Below, piece by piece: positions 1 through 8,466 of a DNA stretch of 64,000 bases. Under the pieces are notes generated by a model. The model was not told where the DNA came from. It worked only from the letters and a program-made list of their open reading frames with translations, and ran no database searches. Source of the stretch: Halobaculum sp. XH14 (GTDB taxonomy: Archaea; Halobacteriota; Halobacteria; Halobacteriales; Haloferacaceae); contig NZ_CP134949.1 of NCBI RefSeq assembly GCF_032116555.1, positions 1,984,001-2,048,000 of the forward strand. Direction: 5' to 3'. The translations under genes were made by a program, and so were the position numbers. Each line of letters starts with the position of its first letter. Position 1 is the stretch's first letter.

Positions 1-1269
1 GACTTCCGCCACGACGCCGTACTCACCGTCGAGCACGCGAGCCCGGTTCGAGCCGTCGCCGATCACCTCCCGCACGTGGTCCTTGAGCGTCCGCGGCGTG
101 TCGTCGGTCGGGCCCGCGTCGGCCGTCGCCGCGCTCGACGCCGCACCGTCGGGTGTCGATTCCGGGTCCGGGTCCGCCGCCGGCTCCGGTTCCCCTCCCT
201 GCTCCGACTCCGGATCCGACGCTGACTCCGGCTCCGGTTCCGCTCCCGACGTTTGCGGGGGGTCTGGACCGTCGGGCCCCCTCGTCGTCTCTGGACTCTC
301 CGTCCCGGCCCTCGTGGAGTCCGTGTCGGGGGCGGGGTGGGCGCTCCCGTCGGTCGCGGCCACCGAGTTCGACTCCGACCCGGAGCTCCGGTCCGTGCCC
401 GGACTGACGGTCGAGTCCGGTTCGGACGGCAGGTCGCCCGTCGTGGGATCGAAGCGGTACTCCTCCAGGTCGACCGTGTCGAACGGGACCTTCTCCCTGA
501 GCGCGGCCATCACGTCGCGGCGCGGCAGGTCCTCGACCGACCGGCCTGCCGGGGCGAACGCGACGTAGTCCACGTCCCCGACCTGGGCCAGTTCGCGGAG
601 GATGAGCTTCCCGCCGCGGTCGCCGTCGAGAAACGCCGTGACGGTTCGTTCTGCCGAGAGGTCCGCCACCGCGTCGGGGACGTTCGTCCCCTCGACCGCG
701 ACCGCGTTCTTGATGCCGAACTGCAGGAGCGTGAGCACGTCGGAACGGCCCTCGACGACGATGATGGCGTCGGAGTCACGGACGCGGGGACCGGCCGGCA
801 GCCCCTCGTACTCGTCGATGCGTTCGACCCGCTGGGCCTCCCGCACCTCCTCGAGAATTTCGGCCGAGTCCATGATCGACTCGTCGAAGGAGTCGGCGAG
901 CAGTTCCTTGGCCCGGTCGACGACCTCGCGGCGCTTTGCCGCGCGCATGTCCTCGATGGTCCGCACCTCGATTCGGGCCTCGCAGGGCCCGACGCGGGTG
1001 ATCGATTCGAGGCTCGCGGCGAGGATGGCGGTCTCGACCCTGTCGAGGCTCGAGGAGATGGTGATCTGTCCGAAGCTCTGACCGTTCTCGGAGCCGACGT
1101 GGACGTCGATGCGACCGACCTTGGAGGACTGCTGGAGGTCCCGGAGATCGAGTTCGTCCCCGAGCAGGCCCTCCGTCTGGCCGAACACCGCGCCGACGAC
1201 GTCGCTCCGTTCGACGACGCCGTCCGCGGTGATTCGCGCGTGGATGAGGTATTTGGCTGAATCGTCCAT
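1..1269 (-). CDS. dnaG: Archaeal DnaG primase-like protein (3' end beyond window)
   Basis: Archaeal DnaG is a TOPRIM protein with primase-like activity that in archaea is also associated with the RNA exosome. The reading frame runs from ATG at 1269 to the left edge without a stop, so the C terminus is missing (423 codons seen). It starts MDDSAKYLIHARIT, and the TOPRIM core lies at about residues 165-230 with the acidic motif VVEGRSD and a DGD motif. After about residue 300 it becomes a long Pro/Glu/Ser/Asp-rich low-complexity stretch, then a more ordered C-terminal segment (RTLKDHVREVIGD). A purine-rich Shine-Dalgarno-like block (GGGAGGGG, complement of 1276-1283) lies just before the start, unusual among the mostly near-leaderless genes here. 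It is divergent from the next gene. Identification is secure. Confidence 0.93.
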   Translation of the reverse strand, partial: MDDSAKYLIHARITADGVVERSDVVGAVFGQTEGLLGDELDLRDLQQSSKVGRIDVHVGSENGQSFGQITISSSLDRVETAILAASLESITRVGPCEARIEVRTIEDMRAAKRREVVDRAKELLADSFDESIMDSAEILEEVREAQRVERIDEYEGLPAGPRVRDSDAIIVVEGRSDVLTLLQFGIKNAVAVEGTNVPDAVADLSAERTVTAFLDGDRGGKLILRELAQVGDVDYVAFAPAGRSVEDLPRRDVMAALREKVPFDTVDLEEYRFDPTTGDLPSEPDSTVSPGTDRSSGSESNSVAATDGSAHPAPDTDSTRAGTESPETTRGPDGPDPPQTSGAEPEPESASDPESEQGGEPEPAADPDPESTPDGAASSAATADAGPTDDTPRTLKDHVREVIGDGSNRARVLDGEYGVVAEV

Positions 1270-1306
1270 GTGAATCCCCTCCCGGGGGTGATGTATGTGG
1301 TGAGAC

Positions 1307-1322
1307 GGTGACGGTGGTCACC
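1307..1322. repeat. 6-bp inverted repeat at the predicted dnaG transcription start
   Basis: GGTGAC (1307-1312) and GTCACC (1317-1322) are perfectly complementary around a 4-nt loop. The repeat sits where dnaG transcription is expected to begin. It could be an operator or a leader hairpin, but at 6 bp it may also be chance. Confidence 0.4.
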
Positions 1323-1326
1323 AGTT

Positions 1327-1336
1327 GATATATAAG
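1327..1336 (-). promoter_or_regulatory. TATA box of dnaG
   Basis: On the minus strand the sequence reads CTTATATATC, about 60 nt before the dnaG ATG. A start of transcription about 26 nt downstream would fall near 1305 and give a leader of about 36 nt that contains the Shine-Dalgarno-like block. Confidence 0.6.
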
Positions 1337-1511
1337 CGTTCCACCGTGGAAATACCTGTCGTACCACGCGGCCGACGCGTGTACACGTGGGGGCCACCGA
1401 GCACGTTCCCGACCGAAGTGAAACGCCGCCTCGTCCCCCTCCAAAGTGGATGAACGGTCGGTCCCGCGACCCGTGCGAAAGACACATCGTACCCGGAACG
1501 TATCGGACAGT

Positions 1512-2324
1512 ATGAACGAACCGGGGCTGTCGTCGCTGCTCGACCAGTCGACGATGGCCGAGCGCGTCGTGCGGTCCGGGTCGCCGGCGTGGGCCCGTCG
1601 GCACTTCGAGACGTTCACCGACGGGCTGACCGGCGAACGAAACGGGTCCCCGTTCCCGTGTCACTTCGGCACGAACGCGGTCCAGCGCGGCGACCTGCTG
1701 TTCACCGCGGTCCCGTCGCTCACGGCCCCCGATGCGCTGTTCGACCTCCGGGACGCGATGCTGGAGTACCTCGACGCGTACGACGAGCACGCCGACCTCG
1801 CGCCGCTGGTGGCGTTCTTCGCGCCGCCAGAGGGGGCGTTCGCTGAGGCGGACTGGCACGAGGCGCTCTGGCACGTCCTGCAGTTCCTCCACGTCAACGA
1901 CCCGGAGCCGTGGCCCGACGACATCCCGACCGACCCCGACGACGCGCGCTGGGAGTTCTGCTTCGGCGGGGAGCCGCTGTTCCCGACCTCGCGCGCGCCG
2001 TTCTACGACGAGCGTATGAGCCGATTCTCGCCGGTCGGCCTCGAGATCACGTTCCAGCCGCGCTCGCTGTTCGACGGACTGACACATGACACCGAGGCGG
2101 GCCGGCACGCGCGGGAGGTCATCCAGGGACGGCTCGGCGAGTACGACGGCGTCTGCCCCCACGCGGACCTGGGCGACTGGGGCGTGGAGGGCGACCGCGA
2201 GTGGCGGCAGTACCTCTTTTTCGACGACGAGTCCCAGTTCCCCGAGGAGTGTCCGCTGACGGTGACTCCCGAGGTGACCGCGATGGACGACCCGCGCGTG
2301 GCGACCGACGGGGGCCGGCCGTGA
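1512..2324 (+). CDS. YqcI/YcgG (GntA-like) family protein
   Basis: A 270-aa protein of the YqcI/YcgG family, whose characterised member GntA is a heme-dependent N-hydroxylase in guanitoxin biosynthesis. Family-like stretches are [15 protein letters not shown] near the N terminus, the central [12 protein letters not shown] with two possible heme-ligand histidines, and [19 protein letters not shown]. The ATG at 1512 is chosen because the family homology starts soon after it; upstream in-frame codons translate to basic sequence unlike a haloarchaeal protein. The last codons overlap the GTG of the next gene by 4 nt, so the two are very likely cotranscribed and translationally coupled. The substrate is unknown, and no guanitoxin pathway is visible. 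Confidence 0.75.
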   Translation: MNEPGLSSLLDQSTMAERVVRSGSPAWARRHFETFTDGLTGERNGSPFPCHFGTNAVQRGDLLFTAVPSLTAPDALFDLRDAMLEYLDAYDEHADLAPLVAFFAPPEGAFAEADWHEALWHVLQFLHVNDPEPWPDDIPTDPDDARWEFCFGGEPLFPTSRAPFYDERMSRFSPVGLEITFQPRSLFDGLTHDTEAGRHAREVIQGRLGEYDGVCPHADLGDWGVEGDREWRQYLFFDDESQFPEECPLTVTPEVTAMDDPRVATDGGRP

Positions 2325-2881
2325 CCGCGCTGCCTGCCCTGCTGTTGATCGACTTTCAGGTCGGCTTCGACGAACCGGGCTGGGGCGAGCGAAACAACCC
2401 CGACGCGGAGGCGAACGCCCGCCGACTGCTCGACGCCTGGCGCGAGCGCGGCGGCGGCGTGTTCCACGTCCGGCACGACTCGACGGAGCCGGACTCGCCG
2501 CTCCGGGGCGACGACGACGGCTTCGCGTTCAAACCCGACCTGGCACCGGAAGACGGCGAGCGCGAGTTCGTCAAGCACGTCAACTCGGGGTTCATCGGCA
2601 CCGACCTCGAAGCCGAACTCCGCGGGGCCGGCCACGGGGAACTGGTCGTCGTCGGCCTGACGACGGACCACTGCGTCTCGACGACGACCCGGATGGCCGA
2701 GAACCTGGGCTTCGCCCCCACGGTCGTCTCGGACGCGACCGCCGCGCACGAACGCTCGCTCGACGGCGAACGCTTCGACGCCGACACCGTCCACAGAACG
2801 GCGCTGGCCCACCTCGCCGGCGAGTTCGCCGACGTGGCCACGACCGACGACGTGCTCGCCCGTCTCCCGGACGGAGCGTAG
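2321..2881 (+). CDS. Isochorismatase-family cysteine hydrolase
   Basis: A 186-aa single-domain hydrolase of the isochorismatase/nicotinamidase superfamily. The catalytic triad is readable: Asp in LLIDFQ near the N terminus, Lys in FVKHVNSGF, and the nucleophile Cys in TTDHCVSTT. The start is a GTG at 2321, embedded in the GTGA overlap with the stop of the preceding gene. Upstream in-frame codons are excluded because they lie inside that gene and encode an arginine-rich shadow. Such enzymes hydrolyse amides or ureido groups of small molecules. Pairing with a GntA-like oxygenase suggests successive steps on a nitrogen compound, but that is inference. Confidence 0.85.
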   Translation: MTALPALLLIDFQVGFDEPGWGERNNPDAEANARRLLDAWRERGGGVFHVRHDSTEPDSPLRGDDDGFAFKPDLAPEDGEREFVKHVNSGFIGTDLEAELRGAGHGELVVVGLTTDHCVSTTTRMAENLGFAPTVVSDATAAHERSLDGERFDADTVHRTALAHLAGEFADVATTDDVLARLPDGA

Positions 2882-3099
2882 GTCGGAGTTCCGACGGCGA
2901 CGAACGGTCGTCATCCGCCAAACGAACGACCGATCGACACCCCGGCGTGGTCCCGGCGGGTGTCCAGTAGCGGCGCGGGCCCGACCATCCGCCGGGTGGG
3001 ACTTTCCAGCCGTTAGGTGTGGTGTTGACGGTCGGAGCGAAGCCGCCACCACACGCGGATGCGCAGAATTCACTCGGTTTCGACTCCCATCGTCGCACC

Positions 3100-3107
3100 T
3101 TTATCAA
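3100..3107 (+). promoter_or_regulatory. TATA box of pyk
   Basis: TTTATCAA is centred about 28 nt before the ATG at 3131, the spacing expected for a near-leaderless haloarchaeal transcript. Confidence 0.65.
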
Positions 3108-3130
3108 CCGTCCCGCAAAGGGGCTAGAAC

Positions 3131-4897
3131 ATGACCATGCGCCGCGCCAAGATCGTCTGCACGCTCGGCCCGGCCTCCGACGACCGCGGGACGGTGCGGG
3201 CGCTCGCCGACGCCGGGATGTCGGTTGCGCGTCTCAACGCCAGCCACGGCACTACCGCCGACCGGGGGAACCTCATCGACACCATCCGCGCGGTCGACGA
3301 CGCGACCGCGGACCCGCTCGCCGCGATGCTCGACCTCCAGGGTCCCGAGGTCCGGACCGCCGAACTCGACGAACCGATCCGGCTGGAGACCGGTTCCCGG
3401 ATCCGGTTCGTCGAAGGTGAGGACGCGACGCCCGAGGAGGTCGGACTCAGCTACTCCATCACGGCCGTCGAGGCCGGGGACACCGTGCTGCTCGATGACG
3501 GTCGCATCGAGACGACCGTCGAGGGGATCGACGACGACGGGGCGGTCGAGGCGACGGTCGTGTCGGGCGGCGAACTCGCCTCCCGAAAGGGCGTCAACGT
3601 TCCCGGCGTGGAACTGGGACTCGACACCATCACCGAACGGGACGAGGCCGAACTCGATCTCGCCGCCGAGAAGGAGGTCGACTTCGTCGCCGCGTCGTTC
3701 GTCCGTGACGGGGAGGACGTCTACACGGTGAGCGAGGCGCTGGAGGAGCGCGGCGCGGAGGACGTTCCCATCGTGGCGAAGATCGAGCGGGCCGGCGCGG
3801 TCGAGAACCTCGAGGGCATCATCGACCCCGCCTACGGCGTGATGGTCGCCCGCGGCGACCTCGGGGTCGAGTGCCCGCTCGAGGACGTTCCGATGATTCA
3901 AAAGCGCATCATCCGGGGCTGCGTCGAGTCGGGCACTCCCGTCATCACCGCGACCGAGATGCTCGACTCGATGGTCCACTCGCGGCGACCGACACGGGCG
4001 GAGGCTTCCGACGTCGCGAACGCCGTGCTCGACGGTACCGACGCCGTGATGCTTTCCGGGGAGACCGCCATCGGCGACCACCCCGTTCGGGTCGTGGAGA
4101 CGATGGACCGCATCGTCCGCCAGGTGGAACGCAGCGACGAGTACGCCGAGACCCGGGAGGGGCGCGTGCCGCTGGCGGACGCCGACTCCCGGACCGAGGC
4201 GCTCGCTCGCTCGGCGCGGTATCTCGCCCGCGACACGGAGGCCGCCGCGGTCGTCGCGGCTTCCGAGTCGGGCTACACCGCGCGCAAGACCGCCAAGTTC
4301 CGCCCCGGCGTGCCGGTCGTGGCGACGACGCCGAGCGACAGGGTCCGCCGGCAACTCGCGCTCTCGTGGGGCGTCCGGGCGATGTACGCCGACTACTCGG
4401 GCGGCATCGACGCCGTCATGGACTCGGCGGTGTCGGCCGCGCTCGACGCCGAGGCGGCCGAATCGGGCGACACGCTCGTCGTGCTCTCGGGGATGATGAC
4501 CGAACTGGAGGGGACGAACACGACGAACACGCTGAAGCTCCACGTCGCCGCCGAGACCGTCGCGGCCGGGCGGGCCGTCGTCAGCGGCCGCGTCGCGGGA
4601 CCGGTCCGGCGCGTCGGCGACGGCGACCTCTCCGCGTTCCCGGAGGGCGGTATCGCCGTCCTCCCCTCGGAGTTCGACGCCGAGTTCGAGGGCGACACCG
4701 GGAAACTCGGCGGCATCGTCGACGCCCGCCCGGGAATGACCGGCTATCCGGCGCTCGTCGCCCGCGAGCGTGGGATCCCGATGATCTCGGGCGCGCAGCT
4801 TCCCCCGGACGTCGACGACGGAACCACCGTGACGCTCGACGCCGAGCGCGGCGTCGTCTACGAGGGCAACGTCATCGCACACGCGAGGCGACGCTGA
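3131..4897 (+). CDS. pyk: Pyruvate kinase with C-terminal swivelling domain
   Basis: Converts phosphoenolpyruvate and ADP to pyruvate and ATP in the last glycolytic step. The N terminus RRAKIVCTLGPAS, the substrate-loop segment GVMVARGDLGVE and TRAEASDVANAVLDGTDAVMLSGE are signature pyruvate-kinase sequences. At 588 aa it is about 110 residues longer than the minimal enzyme, owing to a C-terminal PEP-utilizer-type mobile domain (about residues 470-585). In that domain the usual TSHAA phosphohistidine motif reads TGYPA, so it probably does not carry phosphate. ATG 3131 fits the TATA box; a second ATG two codons in (3137) is also possible. It stands alone as a single transcript unit. Confidence 0.97.
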   Translation: MTMRRAKIVCTLGPASDDRGTVRALADAGMSVARLNASHGTTADRGNLIDTIRAVDDATADPLAAMLDLQGPEVRTAELDEPIRLETGSRIRFVEGEDATPEEVGLSYSITAVEAGDTVLLDDGRIETTVEGIDDDGAVEATVVSGGELASRKGVNVPGVELGLDTITERDEAELDLAAEKEVDFVAASFVRDGEDVYTVSEALEERGAEDVPIVAKIERAGAVENLEGIIDPAYGVMVARGDLGVECPLEDVPMIQKRIIRGCVESGTPVITATEMLDSMVHSRRPTRAEASDVANAVLDGTDAVMLSGETAIGDHPVRVVETMDRIVRQVERSDEYAETREGRVPLADADSRTEALARSARYLARDTEAAAVVAASESGYTARKTAKFRPGVPVVATTPSDRVRRQLALSWGVRAMYADYSGGIDAVMDSAVSAALDAEAAESGDTLVVLSGMMTELEGTNTTNTLKLHVAAETVAAGRAVVSGRVAGPVRRVGDGDLSAFPEGGIAVLPSEFDAEFEGDTGKLGGIVDARPGMTGYPALVARERGIPMISGAQLPPDVDDGTTVTLDAERGVVYEGNVIAHARRR

Positions 4898-4958
4898 CGC
4901 AGGCGGCCGGTGACGCAGGGAGCCGGTGACGCAGGGAGCCGGTGACGCAGGGAGCCGG
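4895..4958. repeat. 16-bp tandem repeat, four units, at the pyk stop
   Basis: Four consecutive 16-bp units run from 4895, 4911, 4927 and 4943. The last three are identical (TGACGCAGGGAGCCGG) and the first has two changes. The first TGA of the array is the pyk stop codon, so the array occupies the 3' untranslated region. It is a likely replication-slippage product; no stem-loop is obvious. Confidence 0.85.
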
Positions 4959-5067
4959 ACGGGGTCGGAGCGACGTCTCCGTCGGGCGAGCAATACTCGA
5001 GTCCGAACCGAGTCCGGAGGTCGCAGGTCCCGTTACCCATTTACCGCCCCGCCACGAACTGGTCCGC

Positions 5068-5265
5068 ATGAGCGACGAGTTCGGTGACGACGGCGAGGCC
5101 GACGACGAGGGGTGGCGCTTCGCGCTCGATGACGTCGACGAGGACGGCATCGTCGGCCCCGAAACCGACCCGATCGAACCCGAACACGTGTCCGTCGAGA
5201 ACGCGCTGTTCGTCACGGTGGGCGTCCTCGGGACGCTGCTCGTGTTCGTCGCGGCCACGCTTTAG
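5068..5265 (+). CDS. Small acidic protein with C-terminal membrane helix
   Basis: A 65-aa protein with an acidic N-terminal half followed by one hydrophobic segment (ALFVTVGVLGTLLVFVAA) reaching the C terminus, so it is probably tail-anchored with the acidic part in the cytoplasm. A TATA-like CATTTACC (5038-5045) lies about 26 nt upstream of the ATG at 5068, which decides the start. It resembles a haloarchaea-only DUF family (DUF7312, from memory). It lies 23 nt upstream of the nfeD gene on the same strand. The function is unknown. Confidence 0.7.
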   Translation: MSDEFGDDGEADDEGWRFALDDVDEDGIVGPETDPIEPEHVSVENALFVTVGVLGTLLVFVAATL

Positions 5266-5288
5266 TACCCGCCCCCTAACACCCGGGT

Positions 5289-5945
5289 ATGGTCCTGCAG
5301 TTAGACGTCCTGGGGCCCGACACCCTGCCGCTGTTGCTCGTCGCCTCGGGACTCGTCATCTCCATCCTCGAAGCGCTCGCGCCGGGCGCACACCTCATCG
5401 TCGTCGGCGTCGCCCTGCTCGCCGCCGGACTGGTCGGCCTGCTCCTTGGCCCGTTCGCAACCGTCCTGGCCAGCCCGTTCGTCCTCGGCCTGCTCGTCAT
5501 CCTCTTCGGCTCGCTCGCGTTCTACGGCTACCGCGAACTCGACATCTACGGCGGGAAGGGTCAACAGCAGACGTCCGACTCCGACTCGCTCCGCGGCTCT
5601 ACCGGCCGCGTGACCGAGACGGTGACGCCGACCGGCGGGGAGATCAAGCTCGACGGCGGCGGCTTCAGCCCGTACTACTCCGCGCGATCGGTCGAGGGCG
5701 AGATTCCGGAAGGCACCGAGGTGATGGTGGTCGACCCCGGCGGCGGCAACGTCGTCACCGTCGAGTCGCTGGCGGGCGGGATGGACGACATCGACCGCGA
5801 ACTCGCGCGGGGTCGAGAGCACCAGCGCGAGTCCGCGGACGTCGAGGGCGGAACGAACGGCGGTTCCGGGGGGGACGAGGGTGGCGCAGTCGGCGGCGAG
5901 GAAAACCACGAGATCGAGCCGGAACGGGAGCGGGAACGGGAGTAG
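5289..5945 (+). CDS. NfeD-family membrane protein
   Basis: A 218-aa NfeD-like protein. Two or three membrane helices in residues 15-80 (LPLLLVASGLVISILEAL, LIVVGVALLAAGLVGLLL, FVLGLLVILFGSLAF) are followed by an OB-fold-like domain (about 100-170, with GSTGRVTETVTPTGGEIKLDG) and a low-complexity Glu/Gly/Arg tail. NfeD proteins pair with SPFH/stomatin proteins, and the next gene is such a stomatin, 40 nt downstream. A TATA-like CTTTAGTAC overlaps the stop of the preceding small gene. The role is presumably membrane-domain organisation with the stomatin. The short (non-protease) NfeD form is clear. Confidence 0.85.
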   Translation: MVLQLDVLGPDTLPLLLVASGLVISILEALAPGAHLIVVGVALLAAGLVGLLLGPFATVLASPFVLGLLVILFGSLAFYGYRELDIYGGKGQQQTSDSDSLRGSTGRVTETVTPTGGEIKLDGGGFSPYYSARSVEGEIPEGTEVMVVDPGGGNVVTVESLAGGMDDIDRELARGREHQRESADVEGGTNGGSGGDEGGAVGGEENHEIEPERERERE

Positions 5946-5954
5946 GGAGCCGAA

Positions 5955-5964
5955 CGCTTAAGCC
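5955..5964 (+). promoter_or_regulatory. TATA box of the SPFH gene
   Basis: CGCTTAAGCC lies about 27 nt before the ATG at 5986. The stomatin gene can therefore be transcribed on its own as well as with nfeD. Confidence 0.55.
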
Positions 5965-5985
5965 GCGAGGCGAGAAGCCTCCGAC

Positions 5986-7167
5986 ATGGTCCCGCTTCCC
6001 TTACAGTTCGCCGGGCTGACCGCGGCGTTCCTCGGGCTGTTGTTCCTGCTCGTGGTCGTCGTGGCGCTGTATCAGGCGATCGTCATCGTCGACGCCTACG
6101 AGAAGCAGGCGCTCACGGTGTTCGGCGAGTACCGACAGCTGCTCGAACCGGGAATCAACGTCGTCCCGCCGTTCGTCTCGCGGACGTACACCTTCGACAT
6201 GCGGACACAGACGCTCGACGTGCCGCGCCAGGAGGCGATCACCCGCGACAACTCGCCGGTCACCGCCGACGCGGTCGTCTACATCAAGGTGATGGACGCG
6301 AAGAAGGCGTTCCTCGAGGTCGAGGACTACAAGACGGCCGTCTCCAACCTCGCGCAGACGACGCTGCGCGCGGTGCTGGGCGACATGGAGCTCGACGACA
6401 CGCTCAACAAGCGCCAGGAGATCAACGCGCGCATCCGGAAGGAGCTCGACGAGCCCACCGACGAGTGGGGGATCCGCGTCGAGTCCGTCGAGGTCCGCGA
6501 GGTCAACCCCTCGAAGGACGTCCAGCAGGCGATGGAGCAGCAGACCTCCGCCGAGCGTCGCCGCCGCGCCATGATCCTCGAGGCGCAGGGTGAGCGGCGC
6601 TCCGCCGTCGAGTCCGCGGAGGGTGAAAAGCAGTCGAACATCATCCGCGCGCAGGGTGAAAAGCAGAGCCAGATCCTCGAGGCGCAGGGCGACGCCATCT
6701 CGACGGTACTTCGCGCGAAGTCCGCCGAGTCGATGGGCGAGCGCGCCATCATCGACAAGGGGATGGAAGCGCTCGTCGACATCGGCCAGGGCGACTCCAC
6801 GACGTTCGTGCTCCCCCAGGAGCTCACCTCGCTCGTCGGCCGCTACGGCAAGCAGCTGACCGGCTCCGACGTGCAGGACTCGGCCGGGCTCGACTCGCTG
6901 GAGTTCGACGAGGAGACCCGCGAGATGCTCGGGCTCGACGACATCGAGGAGATCCTCGGCCAGATCGACGAGGCCGCCGAGATGGACACCGAGGCGCTCG
7001 AACAGGAGGCCGAGGCCGTGAAGTCCGGCGACATCGACGACAGCATCAAGTCCGCCGACGAGATCATCTCGAACGCGAACGCGGACGACTCCGTGCAGTC
7101 GGCCGATCAGGCCGTCGACGAGGGTGACGGCGCCGCCGACGCCGAAACCGAGTCGGAGACCGAGTAG
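5986..7167 (+). CDS. SPFH/Band 7 (stomatin-like) membrane protein
   Basis: A 393-aa stomatin-type protein. One N-terminal hydrophobic helix (about residues 9-30) is followed by the SPFH domain with AYEKQALTVFGEYRQLLEPG, the typical DVPRQEAITRDNSPVTADAVV and a coiled coil rich in Gln/Glu with repeated AQGEKQS units (about 200-250). The C terminus is long and acidic. It forms oligomeric rings at the membrane in characterised homologues and works with NfeD, which lies directly upstream. The acidic tail is longer than in bacterial members, consistent with haloadaptation. Identification is secure; the client proteins are unknown. Confidence 0.93.
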   Translation: MVPLPLQFAGLTAAFLGLLFLLVVVVALYQAIVIVDAYEKQALTVFGEYRQLLEPGINVVPPFVSRTYTFDMRTQTLDVPRQEAITRDNSPVTADAVVYIKVMDAKKAFLEVEDYKTAVSNLAQTTLRAVLGDMELDDTLNKRQEINARIRKELDEPTDEWGIRVESVEVREVNPSKDVQQAMEQQTSAERRRRAMILEAQGERRSAVESAEGEKQSNIIRAQGEKQSQILEAQGDAISTVLRAKSAESMGERAIIDKGMEALVDIGQGDSTTFVLPQELTSLVGRYGKQLTGSDVQDSAGLDSLEFDEETREMLGLDDIEEILGQIDEAAEMDTEALEQEAEAVKSGDIDDSIKSADEIISNANADDSVQSADQAVDEGDGAADAETESETE

Positions 7168-7245
7168 TTACCGGTCGCGGCCGGCTACTGACCCGGCCGT
7201 CGCGGCGACGACATCCTTTTGCGGACACCCCGAGAACGTGGAGGC

Positions 7246-7854
7246 GTGACGCGCGAGGTCGACGCGAACAAGCGGGCCACGCTCCGGCGGTTCGCCGCGC
7301 TCGGAGCGGCGACGCCGCTGGTCGCGAGCGGCTCTGCCGCCGCCGAGGAGGACACCTCCGCGGTCCGGGACGCCATCCGCGGCTACCTCACGCGAACCCC
7401 CGGCGCGCACTTCTCGAAGCTCCGCGACGACCTCCGACTCGGAACCGGCGAGACCCAGCACCACCTCCGGCGGCTCGAAACCGACGGCGAGGTGACGTCG
7501 CTGAAGGACGGCGACTACAGACGGTACTACCCGGCCGAGCGCTTCTCGACGTTCGAGATGGTCGCGCTCGGCTACCTCCGCCGGCCGACGCCGCGCGGGA
7601 TGCTCGTCGAACTGCTCAGGGAGCCCGACGCGACCGGCGCGGACCTGGCCCGCGCGCTCGACGTCTCGCGGGCGACGGTGAGCAACTACGCGGGCGAACT
7701 GGAAACCGCCGACCTGCTCGACCGGTCGGACGGCTACGCGGTCGCGGACCCCGAAACCGTCATCGCGCTGCTCGTCCGCTACGCCGACTCGTTCGGCCCG
7801 GACGCCGTCGCGTTCGCCGACGAGGCGGCGCGGTTCATCAGCTACGACGGGTAG
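7246..7854 (+). CDS. Two-winged-helix regulator with a Tat-like N terminus
   Basis: A 202-aa protein starting at GTG 7246 (an upstream TTG is less likely). Two winged-helix units are visible: residues about 40-95 (HFSKLRDDLRLGTGETQHHLRRLETDGEV) and 115-165 (TGADLARALDVSRATVSNYAGELETADLL). This is the arrangement of haloarchaeal tandem-HTH regulators. The first 35 residues carry TLRRFAALGAATPLVASGSA, a twin-arginine followed by a small-residue hydrophobic stretch. That looks like a Tat signal or weak membrane anchor and is odd for a DNA-binding protein. No neighbour suggests the regulon. Confidence 0.75.
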   Translation: MTREVDANKRATLRRFAALGAATPLVASGSAAAEEDTSAVRDAIRGYLTRTPGAHFSKLRDDLRLGTGETQHHLRRLETDGEVTSLKDGDYRRYYPAERFSTFEMVALGYLRRPTPRGMLVELLREPDATGADLARALDVSRATVSNYAGELETADLLDRSDGYAVADPETVIALLVRYADSFGPDAVAFADEAARFISYDG

Positions 7855-7917
7855 GTACCGTCGAACGAATCGTCACGGTCGAACTGCAGTCGCAGGAAAA
7901 CTGGTCCTCGGAGGGCC

Positions 7918-8178
7918 TCACGCCGTGACCATCCACGTCGTGCCCGAACTGTAGCCCCACTTCTCGACGTCGAGGTCGAACTCGCCCTCACAGATCGGGG
8001 GCATGTTCGCGCCGACCTCCTTCGCGCTCATGTCCAGTTCCTCGGCGATGAGCCGCGACTTGAAGTACGTCCGGCTGTCGGCGTGCTCGCGGAGGTAGCC
8101 GAGAATTCGAAGCTGTTTGTCGGTCAGGTCGGTCACCGCGGGGGCCGCCGCCGTCTCGGTCGTCCCGGTGGCGCTCAT
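7918..8178 (-). CDS. DUF7123-type small winged-helix protein
   Basis: An 86-aa protein beginning MSATGTTET at ATG 8178; an upstream in-frame ATG is less likely because its extension is not acidic. The core LTDKQLRILGYLREHADSR, then FKSRLIAEELDMSAKEVG and the end EKWGYSSGTTWMV match a haloarchaea-specific family (DUF7123, from memory) that looks like a shortened winged helix. A regulatory role is likely but unproven. It is convergent with the two-HTH regulator and divergent from the aglD-like gene, with a 288-nt gap in between where I see no further gene. Confidence 0.75.
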   Translation of the reverse strand: MSATGTTETAAAPAVTDLTDKQLRILGYLREHADSRTYFKSRLIAEELDMSAKEVGANMPPICEGEFDLDVEKWGYSSGTTWMVTA

Positions 8179-8466
8179 ACACGTCCGTGGGTCCGCTCCG
8201 GACATAGGGGATTTGGTACGGTGGCTTAACACGCCGCCGTACCGCGATCAGAGTCGGACACGTTCGGGTGGGACTACCGACGGCACCCTCCCTCGGTACG
8301 GTCGTCAAACGTGAGCCTACCGTCGCGGCTCTCCCTCCGCCGAGCGCCGGAAGCCAGGCCGGTCGAGTCGATGGTCACCGGGAGGTGGGCGGACGACGGG
8401 GAGTTCCAGCGCGGACGGGACCGAGGACAGAAGGTTCTTACCCGGGCGAGGGCGACCTGTGGGGTA

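Noticed and set aside
253-1260. Long plus-strand open frame opposite dnaG
   Set aside because: High-GC sequence leaves long open antisense frames. The translation is basic and has no family pattern, while the minus strand reads as a clear DnaG.
5289-7167. NfeD long form (serine protease) with stomatin
   Set aside because: The NfeD here lacks the N-terminal ClpP-like protease domain; only membrane helices and the OB-like domain are present.
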